Position numbers and translations under genes: made by a program. From a virus: a stretch of DNA of 37,146 nt. Where the stretch lies: positions 1 to 37,146 of IMG/VR virus record IMGVR_UViG_3300034198_013853. The stretch is one strand, 5' to 3'. Shown here one piece after another: positions 7,380 through 15,071 of the stretch; positions within the stretch are counted from its first letter, which is position 1, and each line of letters starts with the position of its first letter. Below the pieces are notes generated by a model. It was not told the DNA's origin, made no database searches, and saw only the letters and a list, made by a program, of their open reading frames with translations.

Positions 7380-7385
7380 TGTAAT
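7379..7385 (+). promoter_or_regulatory. AGTGTAAT motif before the first fibre gene
   Basis: GTGTAAT, preceded by A, overlaps the terminase stop codon and lies 12 bases before the fibre ATG, with AAAGG as ribosome site between. It is one of seven similar sites before virion genes; see the finding on the candidate late promoter. Confidence 0.45.
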
Positions 7386-7397
7386 TTCTTTAAAGGT

Positions 7398-8291
7398 ATG
7401 GCTAATTTAATTAGAAGGAAGCAGGTAGATCAGGTAGAGTTCTCTGGCTTTTTTGTAGAAGTCGGAGATGTAAATTACTACCCGATTGATGCTAATCCAT
7501 CTGGTTATCAAACTAGTTCTGATTTGGCGGCAGTTACTGGACAAATTAATGTAAATTTAATTTCAACATCTGGAGTTTTAAATGCTCAAAGCATTCAATA
7601 TAAGCAAGATGCTCTTAATTATACTGACTTAGCAAGCGGAACTCTGTCTACTAGACTTATATCTACTGGGTCTACTTTAAGTGGTTCAATTGTTTCTTTG
7701 AGTGGATACACTCAATCTGTTAGTGGTAATTTAAATACTAAAATAAGTACAACAAGTGGAGATTTAAATACAAAAATAAATACTACTAGCGGAGATTTAA
7801 AAACCTATACAAACAATGTATCGGGAGCTTTAAGTTCTCAAATTAATATTTTAAGTTTAATTTCTGGAGATGTAAATAAAATTGCTAGTGGAGAAAACTT
7901 TCAATTTACTGGAGTTAAAAAATTTGGTTCTCCAGTTTACGCCCAAAGAGTTAATCTTAGCGGAGCATCAGCGCCAAGCGCAATAGCATTAGTAGCTTCA
8001 TCAGGGCAAGTATCTATAGTAGGTAGCGGTGGGACTTTCATGTCATTTGTAGAGTCTGGAGTTGGTTCTTCAGTTAATTCTTTATGGGCAGCTACTGATG
8101 TTGCTGGAATACCAGTTATAGAAATATTTGATGATTTTACGTTGGTATTAGGAAGACCTCTTAGTAGAGCTATAGTAATTAGTGGTATTGCTGGTTATAT
8201 TCTTATGCCTAATTTACCAAATGAAACTCAAATTGCAGCTTTACCTACTTCAACAATATATAAAAGTGGTGGTTATATAAGAATAAAATAG
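7398..8291 (+). CDS. Fibre-like virion protein with 11-residue repeats
   Basis: A 297-residue protein. The first ~40 residues match the start of the protein at 14282: (A/P)NLIRxKQxD, SG, GDxxYY and NPSGY are shared. This suggests a common virion-anchoring domain. Residues about 85-165 are Ser/Thr/Gly-rich with at least four 11-residue repeats of the type Ser-Gly-x-Leu-Asn-x-x-Ile, as in trimeric right-handed coiled coils of phage fibres. The C-terminus (about 175-297) is beta-rich and could be a knob or tip. There is no catalytic motif. It lies between terminase and portal genes, an unusual place for a fibre gene, so a head fibre or neck whisker is possible. An AAAGG ribosome site precedes the ATG. 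Confidence 0.65.
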   Translation: MANLIRRKQVDQVEFSGFFVEVGDVNYYPIDANPSGYQTSSDLAAVTGQINVNLISTSGVLNAQSIQYKQDALNYTDLASGTLSTRLISTGSTLSGSIVSLSGYTQSVSGNLNTKISTTSGDLNTKINTTSGDLKTYTNNVSGALSSQINILSLISGDVNKIASGENFQFTGVKKFGSPVYAQRVNLSGASAPSAIALVASSGQVSIVGSGGTFMSFVESGVGSSVNSLWAATDVAGIPVIEIFDDFTLVLGRPLSRAIVISGIAGYILMPNLPNETQIAALPTSTIYKSGGYIRIK

Positions 8292-8299
8292 GATTTAAA

Positions 8300-10216
8300 A
8301 TGAGAAAGAAAAAAATAGAACAAATAATGCCTTTAATGACCGCTCAAGCGGCGACACCAAACGACTCTACCCCAATTCAGGCTCGTAGAAATTTGGCTGG
8401 GGTTATTGAGCGCACTGACCGCTTTCATAATATTGATTATGGGCTTGTTCCATTTAAGTATTCACACAATATTCAAAATAAGAGTTCTTTAAATGTCAGA
8501 GATGCTGTAATTTTATGCCAAAAAGCTTATTACAATTTCTCTTCATTTAGAAATGTTATCGATTTGATGACAGAATTTTCTTGTAGTAAATTGTATTTTA
8601 CTGGAGGAAATAAAAAGTCAAGAGATTTTCTAGAGGCACTATTTAAAAAAATAAATATAACAAATTTTATAGATAAGTTTTTTAGAGAATATTATCGTTC
8701 TGGAAATGTATTTATTTATAGATTTGATTATAAAGTAACTGAAGATGATATAAATAAAATAACCCAAGTATTTGGAAATGAAATTTCAGAGGCTGCATCT
8801 AAAATTGAATTGCCATCCAAATACATGATATTGAATCCAGCGGATATTCAGTATGGCGGAAATATATCATTCGTAGGAGGAAACTATTATAAAATATTAA
8901 CAGATTATGAGTTTCAAAGATTAAAGAATCCTACGACAGATGAAGATAGAGAGGTTTTAAAGAGTCTAAGCGACGAGAATAAGCTAAAGCTACAAAAAAA
9001 GACTTATTCTGGCGCTGGTGCTTACATAATGATTCCCTTGAGTACAGAAAAAGTTTCCGCTGTATTCTATAAAAAGCAAGACTATGAACCTTTTGCTGTA
9101 CCGATGGGATTTCCTGTTTTGGAAGATATAAACTGGAAACAGGAGATGAAAAAAATGGATATGGCTTTGACTAGAACCACTCAACAAGCCGTACTCTTAA
9201 TTACAATGGGAAGCGAGCTTAAGAATGGCACTTTAAATATAAATCAAAAAAATATAGAAGCCATGCAAACTCTTTTCCAAAACCAATCTGTAGGAAAAGT
9301 TTTGGTTTCCGACTTTACTACAAAAGCTCAATTTATTATTCCAGATATTGCTAGCATTCTTGATCCCAAAAAGTACCAAATAGTAAATGAAGATATTAGA
9401 ATGGGATTAAATAATGTATTGGTTGGCGAAGAAAAGTTTAGCAGCACTAATATTAAAGTAAGAATATTTTTTGAAAGATTAAATCAAGGCAGAGAAGCTT
9501 TCTTGAATGACTTTTTAGTCCCAGAAATAAAAAGATTATGCAAGAATTTAGGATTTAAAAATTTTCCAATGCCTCATTTTCAAGAAATAGACATAGAAGA
9601 TGCTTCAGTTTGGAATAGAGTGTCCGCTCAACTAGTTCAACTTGGAGTTTTAACTCCAGAAGAAGGAATTCAATCTATTGTTAGTGGAAGATTGCCTGAG
9701 CCAGATGAGTCTCTAGAGTCACAAAGAAAATTTAAAGATTTCAAAGATGAGGGATTGTATGCACCAGTTGCTCCGAATACTGGAGCAGCAGGAGGAGCGC
9801 CAACTGGAAGACCTCCGGGAGCTACAGCACCACAAACAACTAAAAAGTCTTCGCCAGCAGGATCTAATAAGAAAGCCCCAGCGATAGCTCAATATTCTGT
9901 AGCTGGAATATCTAACGCGTTTAAAACTTTTGAATCACTTAATTCTTTAGTAGAAGAATTTTTAAAAAAGAAACATAAGAAAAAAACATTAAATGAAGAT
10001 CAAAAGAATATTGGAGAAGCAATTGCTAAATTAATTTTTACAAATGAAGATAAAAGTAATTGGGAAAAATCAATAAAAGATTACTGCAATGGTTCAGATA
10101 AACCAAGCGATTCCAAGAGAATAGAATCCTTAAAAACTATAGCAGAAGAGCATTCTATTGATTTATTTTCGGCGGCTATATTAAATTATAGTCAAATTTC
10201 TCAACAAAAAGTGTAA
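8300..10216 (+). CDS. Portal protein
   Basis: A 638-residue protein with the features of a large-phage portal: an N-terminal region with NVRDAVILCQKAYYNFSSF leading into a helical clip/stem region, a Y-R-S-G-N-x-F-I-Y-R segment typical of the portal wing near residues 131-141, and long helical stretches around 270-330 and 370-430. A Gly/Pro/Ala-rich low-complexity linker (about 495-530) leads to a helical C-terminal domain (about 540-638). Portals form the dodecameric DNA gate at one capsid vertex. Order terminase-(fibre)-portal-protease-capsid supports the call. An AGGA ribosome site lies a few bases before the ATG. Confidence 0.85.
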   Translation: MRKKKIEQIMPLMTAQAATPNDSTPIQARRNLAGVIERTDRFHNIDYGLVPFKYSHNIQNKSSLNVRDAVILCQKAYYNFSSFRNVIDLMTEFSCSKLYFTGGNKKSRDFLEALFKKINITNFIDKFFREYYRSGNVFIYRFDYKVTEDDINKITQVFGNEISEAASKIELPSKYMILNPADIQYGGNISFVGGNYYKILTDYEFQRLKNPTTDEDREVLKSLSDENKLKLQKKTYSGAGAYIMIPLSTEKVSAVFYKKQDYEPFAVPMGFPVLEDINWKQEMKKMDMALTRTTQQAVLLITMGSELKNGTLNINQKNIEAMQTLFQNQSVGKVLVSDFTTKAQFIIPDIASILDPKKYQIVNEDIRMGLNNVLVGEEKFSSTNIKVRIFFERLNQGREAFLNDFLVPEIKRLCKNLGFKNFPMPHFQEIDIEDASVWNRVSAQLVQLGVLTPEEGIQSIVSGRLPEPDESLESQRKFKDFKDEGLYAPVAPNTGAAGGAPTGRPPGATAPQTTKKSSPAGSNKKAPAIAQYSVAGISNAFKTFESLNSLVEEFLKKKHKKKTLNEDQKNIGEAIAKLIFTNEDKSNWEKSIKDYCNGSDKPSDSKRIESLKTIAEEHSIDLFSAAILNYSQISQQKV

Positions 10217-10217
10217 T
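10211..10217 (+). promoter_or_regulatory. AGTGTAAT motif at the end of the portal gene
   Basis: GTGTAAT preceded by A; GTG-TAA forms the last codon and stop of the portal gene. The next ATG is 17 bases downstream. It may be a coding coincidence, since it overlaps the gene end. Confidence 0.3.
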
Positions 10218-10234
10218 AATTAAAGATACATAAA

Positions 10235-10621
10235 ATGAAATTCGAACTAGCGACAGGTGTTCCTAGCAAAGAATCTGAATCATCAGATTTTTATGTTGAC
10301 TTTTCTCTTAAACTCGTTTCGGCATTAAAAGAGAAAGTCCAAGAACATAATAGTGCAAGCTTAAAGAAGGTTAGTTTAAATCAAGTTATTGAAAAGTATT
10401 GCTCGGCGGCAGTTGATTACATTAAAAATGATTCCATAGACATAAATACTTATTCAATGGCTAAGGTAAATGAGTTCTTAGAGGGGCGAAAGGGAGATTT
10501 TAATGTAAATAATGCTGAAAAAGATATTAAAAAATTTGATATTCAATTTGATTTTAAAAATATTGATAATTTATATCTTTTCCATTCTAAAGAGAAGCAA
10601 AATAAGTGGTACGAAATTTAA
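10235..10621 (+). CDS. Hypothetical protein in the head module
   Basis: A 128-residue, lysine- and glutamate-rich protein, probably mostly helical, with no motif I recognise. It lies between the portal and protease-scaffold genes (18 bases after the former, 2 bases before the latter's ATG), so a role in head assembly is likely from position only. Its last residues, Lys-Trp-Tyr-Glu-Ile, overlap a GTG that could extend the next gene upstream, but the ATG at 10624 is the better start for that gene. Confidence 0.6.
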   Translation: MKFELATGVPSKESESSDFYVDFSLKLVSALKEKVQEHNSASLKKVSLNQVIEKYCSAAVDYIKNDSIDINTYSMAKVNEFLEGRKGDFNVNNAEKDIKKFDIQFDFKNIDNLYLFHSKEKQNKWYEI

Positions 10622-10623
10622 TT

Positions 10624-12075
10624 ATGAACTTTAAATATACAACTACATTTAGTTCTGTTCTGAAGCCATTGGTTTCAGAGGAGAAAGATAAATATTTAGC
10701 ACTAGCTTCCTTAGTCGAAGTAGGAAATTTTATTCCGAATGTAAATACAGAGAAAAATGTTGATTTGCTTCCAGTAGCTTTTAATGCCGCAGTAGTAAAT
10801 AGAGTAAATAAAAATGGAGATGTAATTGATACTGCTACAGCTTTGGCTGTCTATAAAGATTTTATTAATAAGCCAATTAATATCGAGCATAATAGAGAAA
10901 GAATTATTGGTGTTATTTTAACTGCTGGCTTCAGCGAATTTGGATCTGATTTGCCTCTTACTGAGGAGCAACTAAAGGAAACAACTAAGCCATTTAATAT
11001 AACTCTAGGAGGAGTTCTTTGGAAAATTGCTAATCCTAATTTAGCTACTATGATAGAAGACTCTAGCGATGTTACTAGTACGAATTACCAAAAGATAAGT
11101 GCTAGTTGGGAGCTAGGTTTTAGTGATTATAATTTGGTTGTAATTGAGGGAGAATCAAAAAATATTGAAGATGGCTTAGAAATCAATGATATCACTCAAA
11201 TTGAATCAATGAAAGCTAACCTAAGAGCTTTGGGTGGTTCTGGAAAAATAGACAAAACAAAGGCAATTTATCGTAAAGTAGTAGGAAACGTTATTCCATT
11301 AGGCATAGGTTTAACAGAGACTCCAGCGGCAGATGTTAAGGGCGTCTCTACACTAAAAAGCGAACCTTCCGAAGATGTTTCTGAAGAAAATATTTCCAAA
11401 ATTCAAAATTTAGATGTAAATAATAATACAGAAAAAGAAATTATGAAAATATCAAGTATCAAGGACATCACAGATGAGAACTTGAAGCAGGTTTCCGCAT
11501 CTCAAATTTCTGACTTAATAGAACAAGAACTTAAGTTGGCCTCTGAGAAGTTTACGGCTGAAAAAACCGCCGTAGACACCGCTTTAAAAGCTGCTCAAGA
11601 ACAATATAGCTCACTCCTAACAAATCAAGACGCTCTTCAAAATGAAGTTGCTAGTCTAAAGGCTGCATTAGAAGCTGCTCAAGCTGAAATGCAAAAGGCT
11701 GCTGCCGCTGAACTATTTAATGCTAGAATGGCTTCTTTCGACGCCGAGTATGATCTTGACAATGAGTCAAGGGAAGTTATTGCTAATGATATTTTAAATT
11801 TAAATGAAGATGCTTTTGCCGCTTACAAGAATAAGATGGCAATCTTCATGAAAAATAAAAAGAAAGGTGAAATGAAAGACTCTGGAAGTAAAGAATCTTC
11901 CAAAGAAGACTCTAAAGAAACCAAAGCTTCTGTAGCTGAAGTTGTCGAAGAGATCACCGACAAAGCAGAGAAAGAGACAGTAGGAATTCCAATGACTTCC
12001 ACAGCTTCTCAAAGCTCTCTCTTTGATAAATATAAACAAGCTTTTGATTACGACGGATTCGTAGTCACAAAATAA
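10624..12075 (+). CDS. Prohead maturation protease fused to scaffold
   Basis: A 483-residue protein from the ATG at 10624; the frame can extend to a GTG at 10606. The N-terminal ~250 residues look like a phage prohead protease: NKPINIEHNRERIIG with candidate catalytic His89, followed about 70 residues later by KISASWEL with candidate nucleophile Ser159 or Ser161. The C-terminal part (from about 274) is a long Ala/Glu/Gln-rich coiled coil (about 305-360), then an acidic helical region and a Lys/Ser/Glu-rich segment, typical of internal scaffold. The protease would cleave the scaffold and capsid delta-domains during maturation. An in-frame ATG at 11443 (residue 274) could yield free scaffold. 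The decoration and capsid genes follow directly. Confidence 0.78.
   Translation: MNFKYTTTFSSVLKPLVSEEKDKYLALASLVEVGNFIPNVNTEKNVDLLPVAFNAAVVNRVNKNGDVIDTATALAVYKDFINKPINIEHNRERIIGVILTAGFSEFGSDLPLTEEQLKETTKPFNITLGGVLWKIANPNLATMIEDSSDVTSTNYQKISASWELGFSDYNLVVIEGESKNIEDGLEINDITQIESMKANLRALGGSGKIDKTKAIYRKVVGNVIPLGIGLTETPAADVKGVSTLKSEPSEDVSEENISKIQNLDVNNNTEKEIMKISSIKDITDENLKQVSASQISDLIEQELKLASEKFTAEKTAVDTALKAAQEQYSSLLTNQDALQNEVASLKAALEAAQAEMQKAAAAELFNARMASFDAEYDLDNESREVIANDILNLNEDAFAAYKNKMAIFMKNKKKGEMKDSGSKESSKEDSKETKASVAEVVEEITDKAEKETVGIPMTSTASQSSLFDKYKQAFDYDGFVVTK
11443..12075 (+). CDS. Possible nested scaffold protein from an internal start
   Basis: An in-frame ATG at 11443 inside the protease-scaffold gene would give a 210-residue protein holding only the coiled-coil scaffold region, beginning Met-Lys-Ile-Ser-Ser-Ile. 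A purine-rich stretch (GAAAAAGAAA) precedes it. From about this point codon choice shifts towards C/G-ending codons, as in the highly expressed decoration and capsid genes. Lambda C/Nu3 is the known precedent for nested protease and scaffold. Internal initiation is inference. Confidence 0.35.
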   Translation: MKISSIKDITDENLKQVSASQISDLIEQELKLASEKFTAEKTAVDTALKAAQEQYSSLLTNQDALQNEVASLKAALEAAQAEMQKAAAAELFNARMASFDAEYDLDNESREVIANDILNLNEDAFAAYKNKMAIFMKNKKKGEMKDSGSKESSKEDSKETKASVAEVVEEITDKAEKETVGIPMTSTASQSSLFDKYKQAFDYDGFVVTK

Positions 12076-12106
12076 ACACAAATAAATAATAATTAAAGGA
12101 TAAAAT

Positions 12107-12691
12107 ATGGCATACAAATTAAGACCTTTTAGAGATTATGATGAACATGATGTACTAAATCTGTTCTCATACGACACAACGGGTTTATCAGCCGGATCAA
12201 TCAACGTCACAAAAGGCGTTCTAGTCAAGATTGCTACTGGTTGGAAAAACTACGACTCAGGAGTTGAGCTTGGCGGTGGATTAGAATACATCGGCGGAGC
12301 TGGAACTCTTCAACCAGCTAACGTTGTTTCTCAACGCTATGGAGTTACTGCTAAAGTAGTAGCTTCCACAACTGGAGAAACCCCAATCGGTATGACTCTT
12401 TATGATGTAAGAGATGCCGATGAAAATGGCGAACTCCTCAAGTATCATCCTCGTAAAGCTGCCGAAATGCAAGCTGTAATTCCCGGACAAGCTGTCCCTG
12501 TAGTTACCCGTGGTATTTTCTTGGTCCAAGGCGTTGGTGGAACTCCCGCTGTTAATGGAACCGCTTACGCTGGTATCACTGGAACAATTACTGCTTCCAC
12601 TGGAACATATCCGATCTCTAACGTAGCTATCGGTAAGTTCCTTGGGGCTGCTGATACTAATGGTGAAACACTCGTCAAATTGGCTCTATAA
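12107..12691 (+). CDS. Head decoration/stabilisation protein
   Basis: A 194-residue protein, Gly/Thr/Val-rich and all-beta in character. It is encoded directly before the major capsid gene, the usual place for a decoration or head-stabilisation protein. Features include GxxVKxATG near 40-45, a PIGMTLYDVRDADENGE segment around 98-114, and repeated small beta-turn motifs towards the end. A good ribosome site (AAAGGA) precedes the ATG. Codon use is distinctly richer in C-ending codons than flanking hypothetical genes, which fits very high expression. The role is assigned from position and composition. Confidence 0.7.
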   Translation: MAYKLRPFRDYDEHDVLNLFSYDTTGLSAGSINVTKGVLVKIATGWKNYDSGVELGGGLEYIGGAGTLQPANVVSQRYGVTAKVVASTTGETPIGMTLYDVRDADENGELLKYHPRKAAEMQAVIPGQAVPVVTRGIFLVQGVGGTPAVNGTAYAGITGTITASTGTYPISNVAIGKFLGAADTNGETLVKLAL

Positions 12692-12705
12692 TATAAAGGA
12701 TTAAC

Positions 12706-13833
12706 ATGAGAATTAAACTTAAAAACACACCCGAACAAGTAGAGCTTATCAAGGCTCTTGGTTCCAAGAATAGATTGGTTGCTGCTGAAGCTTCTGAAGC
12801 TTTTGCCGCTTTTCTTGGGCCCGTAATCCAAAGAGTCATTCTTCAAGCCGGAACAGCTTCTCAAATTTATACAGACGCTCCTTTCGACGAGAATGATTCT
12901 CCTAGCTACCCACTCGATCTATATTACAACGAACAAAATAATGGCTATGTTAGCGTTTGGTCGCAAACTCTTGCTGGAGGTCTCCCCTCTGCTCAAGATG
13001 TTTCTGCTATCCAAGAGCTTAAGATCGCTACTTATCGTTTAGACAGCGCCGTTTCAATCAACAAGAGATATGCTCGCCAAGCTCGCTTGGACGTTATCGC
13101 CAAGTTGGTTGAACGTATGTCTCAAGAGGTTCTTGTTAAGCAAGAGCGTAATGCTTGGTCAGTTATCTTGAAGGCTCTTGGAGAGGCTTCTACAACTCCT
13201 CAAGGTGGATCAGCTTTGAAGCACTATATTGAGGCTGGAACTGCTGGGCAATTCAAACTTGATGACCTCAACAAACTAATGACTCGCGTTAAGAGAGTTA
13301 ATGAGTCTTGGGCTGGTGGTACTCCCGCTGATCCATACAGCACTGGATTGACTGATCTTTATGTTTCTCCCGAAATTAAAGAACTAATCCGTGCTTTCTC
13401 TTATAACCCACTAAACACAACTAAGGGCGCTACTGGAACTACTGATACTAACGTAGGCATTGCTCTTCCCGATACAATGAGAGAAGAGATCTATCGCAAC
13501 GCTGGTATGCAAGAGATTTTCGGAGTAAATATTGTTGAGTTGATTGAGCTTGGTAGATCTAAGAAATATAATATTCTATTTGATAATTATATTACTACTA
13601 AGCCCTCTGGTGGAGCATTCAACCCATATAATGAAGAAATCCTTGTTGGCGTGGACAATAGCAGAGGCGCTTTGATTCGTCCTGTTGCTACGACTTCCGA
13701 AACAGGAAGCCAATTCAATGTCCAACCTGACGATCAATTCTTGCAAAGAACTGATAAAACTGGTTTCTATGGATCTATGGAAGAAGGGCGCATCTGTATC
13801 GATGCCCGTGCTCTTTCCGGAGTCATAGTCTAA
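12706..13833 (+). CDS. Major capsid protein
   Basis: A 375-residue protein with the size, position and composition of an HK97-fold major capsid protein. It follows protease-scaffold and decoration genes. It contains a helical N-terminus (candidate delta-region) and a long charged helix near 105-150 (the expected spine helix), followed by beta-rich P-domain-like sequence. The C-terminal third holds ILFDNYITTKPSGGAFNPY near 286-304. AAAGGA lies at proper distance before the ATG. Codon choice is biased as in the preceding gene, in agreement with heavy expression, and a strong terminator follows. Family membership is from context; no single signature motif is decisive. Confidence 0.85.
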   Translation: MRIKLKNTPEQVELIKALGSKNRLVAAEASEAFAAFLGPVIQRVILQAGTASQIYTDAPFDENDSPSYPLDLYYNEQNNGYVSVWSQTLAGGLPSAQDVSAIQELKIATYRLDSAVSINKRYARQARLDVIAKLVERMSQEVLVKQERNAWSVILKALGEASTTPQGGSALKHYIEAGTAGQFKLDDLNKLMTRVKRVNESWAGGTPADPYSTGLTDLYVSPEIKELIRAFSYNPLNTTKGATGTTDTNVGIALPDTMREEIYRNAGMQEIFGVNIVELIELGRSKKYNILFDNYITTKPSGGAFNPYNEEILVGVDNSRGALIRPVATTSETGSQFNVQPDDQFLQRTDKTGFYGSMEEGRICIDARALSGVIV

Positions 13834-13850
13834 TATAAATTAAAACAATC

Positions 13851-13881
13851 AACCCGCTGGGGAAACCCGGCGGGTTTTTTA
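13851..13881 (+). terminator. Terminator after the major capsid gene
   Basis: Outer stem AACCCGC (13851-13857) with GCGGGTT (13870-13876), an inner GGG/CCC stem with an AAA loop, and a T tract. It ends the head-gene transcription unit. Confidence 0.9.
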
Positions 13882-13882
13882 T

Positions 13883-13911
13883 TTGATTTGTTTTAATCTT
13901 TTGTTTATAAT
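13883..13911 (+). promoter_or_regulatory. Sigma70-like promoter after the capsid terminator
   Basis: TTGATT at 13883-13888, 17-base spacer, perfect TATAAT at 13906-13911. The next ATG (13916) is only 4 bases on, so the mRNA would begin at or inside the start codon. It restarts transcription behind the terminator. Confidence 0.55.
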
Positions 13912-13915
13912 TAAT

Positions 13916-14263
13916 ATGGCTAAAAAGACAAAACTTAAGGACTTAAATCAAATTGATGCAAAAGTAGAAACGGCGAGGCCAACTAGTTTGGATCAAATTT
14001 GGGGCGAAGATGGAACTTCTAAGTATGGAACAAATGACCCTCAAGAATACAAAAACTACATCAACTCTTTAAATAGAACAGACTTGCAAACTCACGCTGT
14101 TCAAATTGGAGTTTTACCTAATGATAATTTGGAAATGTTGCGGAACAGGCTAGAGAGAGAGTTCCTAAGGCATATCGCTGCTTTCCAAGCTCCTCCTAGC
14201 AAATTACAAAAGCCTAAGAAAATATCTAAAGAAGTTCAGAAGATTTTATCGGAAGGAAGATAA
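13916..14263 (+). CDS. Small head-associated protein with HeH/SAP-like segment
   Basis: A 115-residue basic protein starting Met-Ala-Lys-Lys-Thr-Lys at 13916; the longer frame from a TTG at 13883 overlaps the promoter. Residues about 49-84 (LNRTDLQTHAVQIGVLPNDN followed by a charged helix) resemble the helix-extended-loop-helix or SAP pattern of short DNA- or protein-binding motifs. The C-terminus is lysine-rich. It follows the capsid gene and precedes fibre genes, so a head-completion or minor capsid role is suggested by position only. The motif assignment is tentative. Confidence 0.65.
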   Translation: MAKKTKLKDLNQIDAKVETARPTSLDQIWGEDGTSKYGTNDPQEYKNYINSLNRTDLQTHAVQIGVLPNDNLEMLRNRLEREFLRHIAAFQAPPSKLQKPKKISKEVQKILSEGR

Positions 14264-14266
14264 TCT

Positions 14267-14273
14267 GTGTAAT
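14267..14273 (+). promoter_or_regulatory. GTGTAAT motif before the second fibre gene
   Basis: GTGTAAT, here preceded by CT, lies 8 bases before the ATG at 14282. No Shine-Dalgarno sequence separates it from the start. Confidence 0.45.
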
Positions 14274-14281
14274 TTTATTAA

Positions 14282-15070
14282 ATGCCAAATTTAATTAGGC
14301 TAAAACAAATAGATAATCCTGAGCTTTCTGGCTATGTAAGGCAGATAGGAGACGCTCAATATTACCTAAATACAAATCCATCAGGATATCTATCTTCTGT
14401 TACTCAAGACCCTGATTTCAATCAACTTGACGTTGATTTTTCTACGTTAAGTGGCAATTTAAATTCATCACTTAATTCTACTGGTAGCGCTCTTTCTAGT
14501 TCAATCGCTTCTACTGGAACAACTCTAAATACAAAAATCGATAATCTAAGTGGATATGTTAATTTAACTAATACAAATCTATCCACAGTATCTGGAAATG
14601 TAAATTATGTTCAATTTTTAGCCACGGGATTAGATTATTCCAGTAATGTGTTAATGTCTGGAAATATAATTAATACTAGTGGTTACGCAGCTAATATTAG
14701 CGGAGTTTTAAATTCTAAAATAAGTACTGTAAGTGGAAATTTGGGGGCTAGAGTTTCAGCCTTAGAAAACACCTTCGCTTATTCTGGTAGTAATTTTGTA
14801 GATTTAAATTCAAATGGTCAAACTGTAGTTGGACAAAAAACTTTTAATTCTAAGACTAGTTTTAAACAAATAAATATCATTCCAGTTTCTGGAAATTATA
14901 GTAATCCGGGTGGTTTAAGTAATTTAATGTTTACTCAGTTTATCGATAATAATGTTTTTTATGTAAGTGGGCTAGGTTATATAACTGGAGATTTTTTTGT
15001 GACTAAGTTTATGTACCCAAATAATATTGAGTGCATTGTCTCAACAATGATTTATACTGGAAGTTACTAA
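14282..15070 (+). CDS. Fibre-like virion protein, paralogue of the one at 7398
   Basis: A 262-residue protein. Its N-terminus (PNLIRLKQID, SGYVRQIGDAQYY, NPSGY) is clearly homologous to the start of the fibre-like protein at 7398. Residues about 55-100 hold 11-residue repeats with Leu and Ile at fixed positions (NSSLNSTGSALSSS, then TTLNTKID), followed by more Ser-Gly-rich sequence to about 165, again consistent with a trimeric coiled shaft. The C-terminal part (about 170-262) is beta-rich and unlike that of the paralogue, so tips differ while the anchor is shared. It is followed after one base by the large adhesin gene. It is very rich in Ser, Thr and Asn-containing segments that could accept glycans. 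Confidence 0.7.
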   Translation: MPNLIRLKQIDNPELSGYVRQIGDAQYYLNTNPSGYLSSVTQDPDFNQLDVDFSTLSGNLNSSLNSTGSALSSSIASTGTTLNTKIDNLSGYVNLTNTNLSTVSGNVNYVQFLATGLDYSSNVLMSGNIINTSGYAANISGVLNSKISTVSGNLGARVSALENTFAYSGSNFVDLNSNGQTVVGQKTFNSKTSFKQINIIPVSGNYSNPGGLSNLMFTQFIDNNVFYVSGLGYITGDFFVTKFMYPNNIECIVSTMIYTGSY

Positions 15071-15071
15071 T

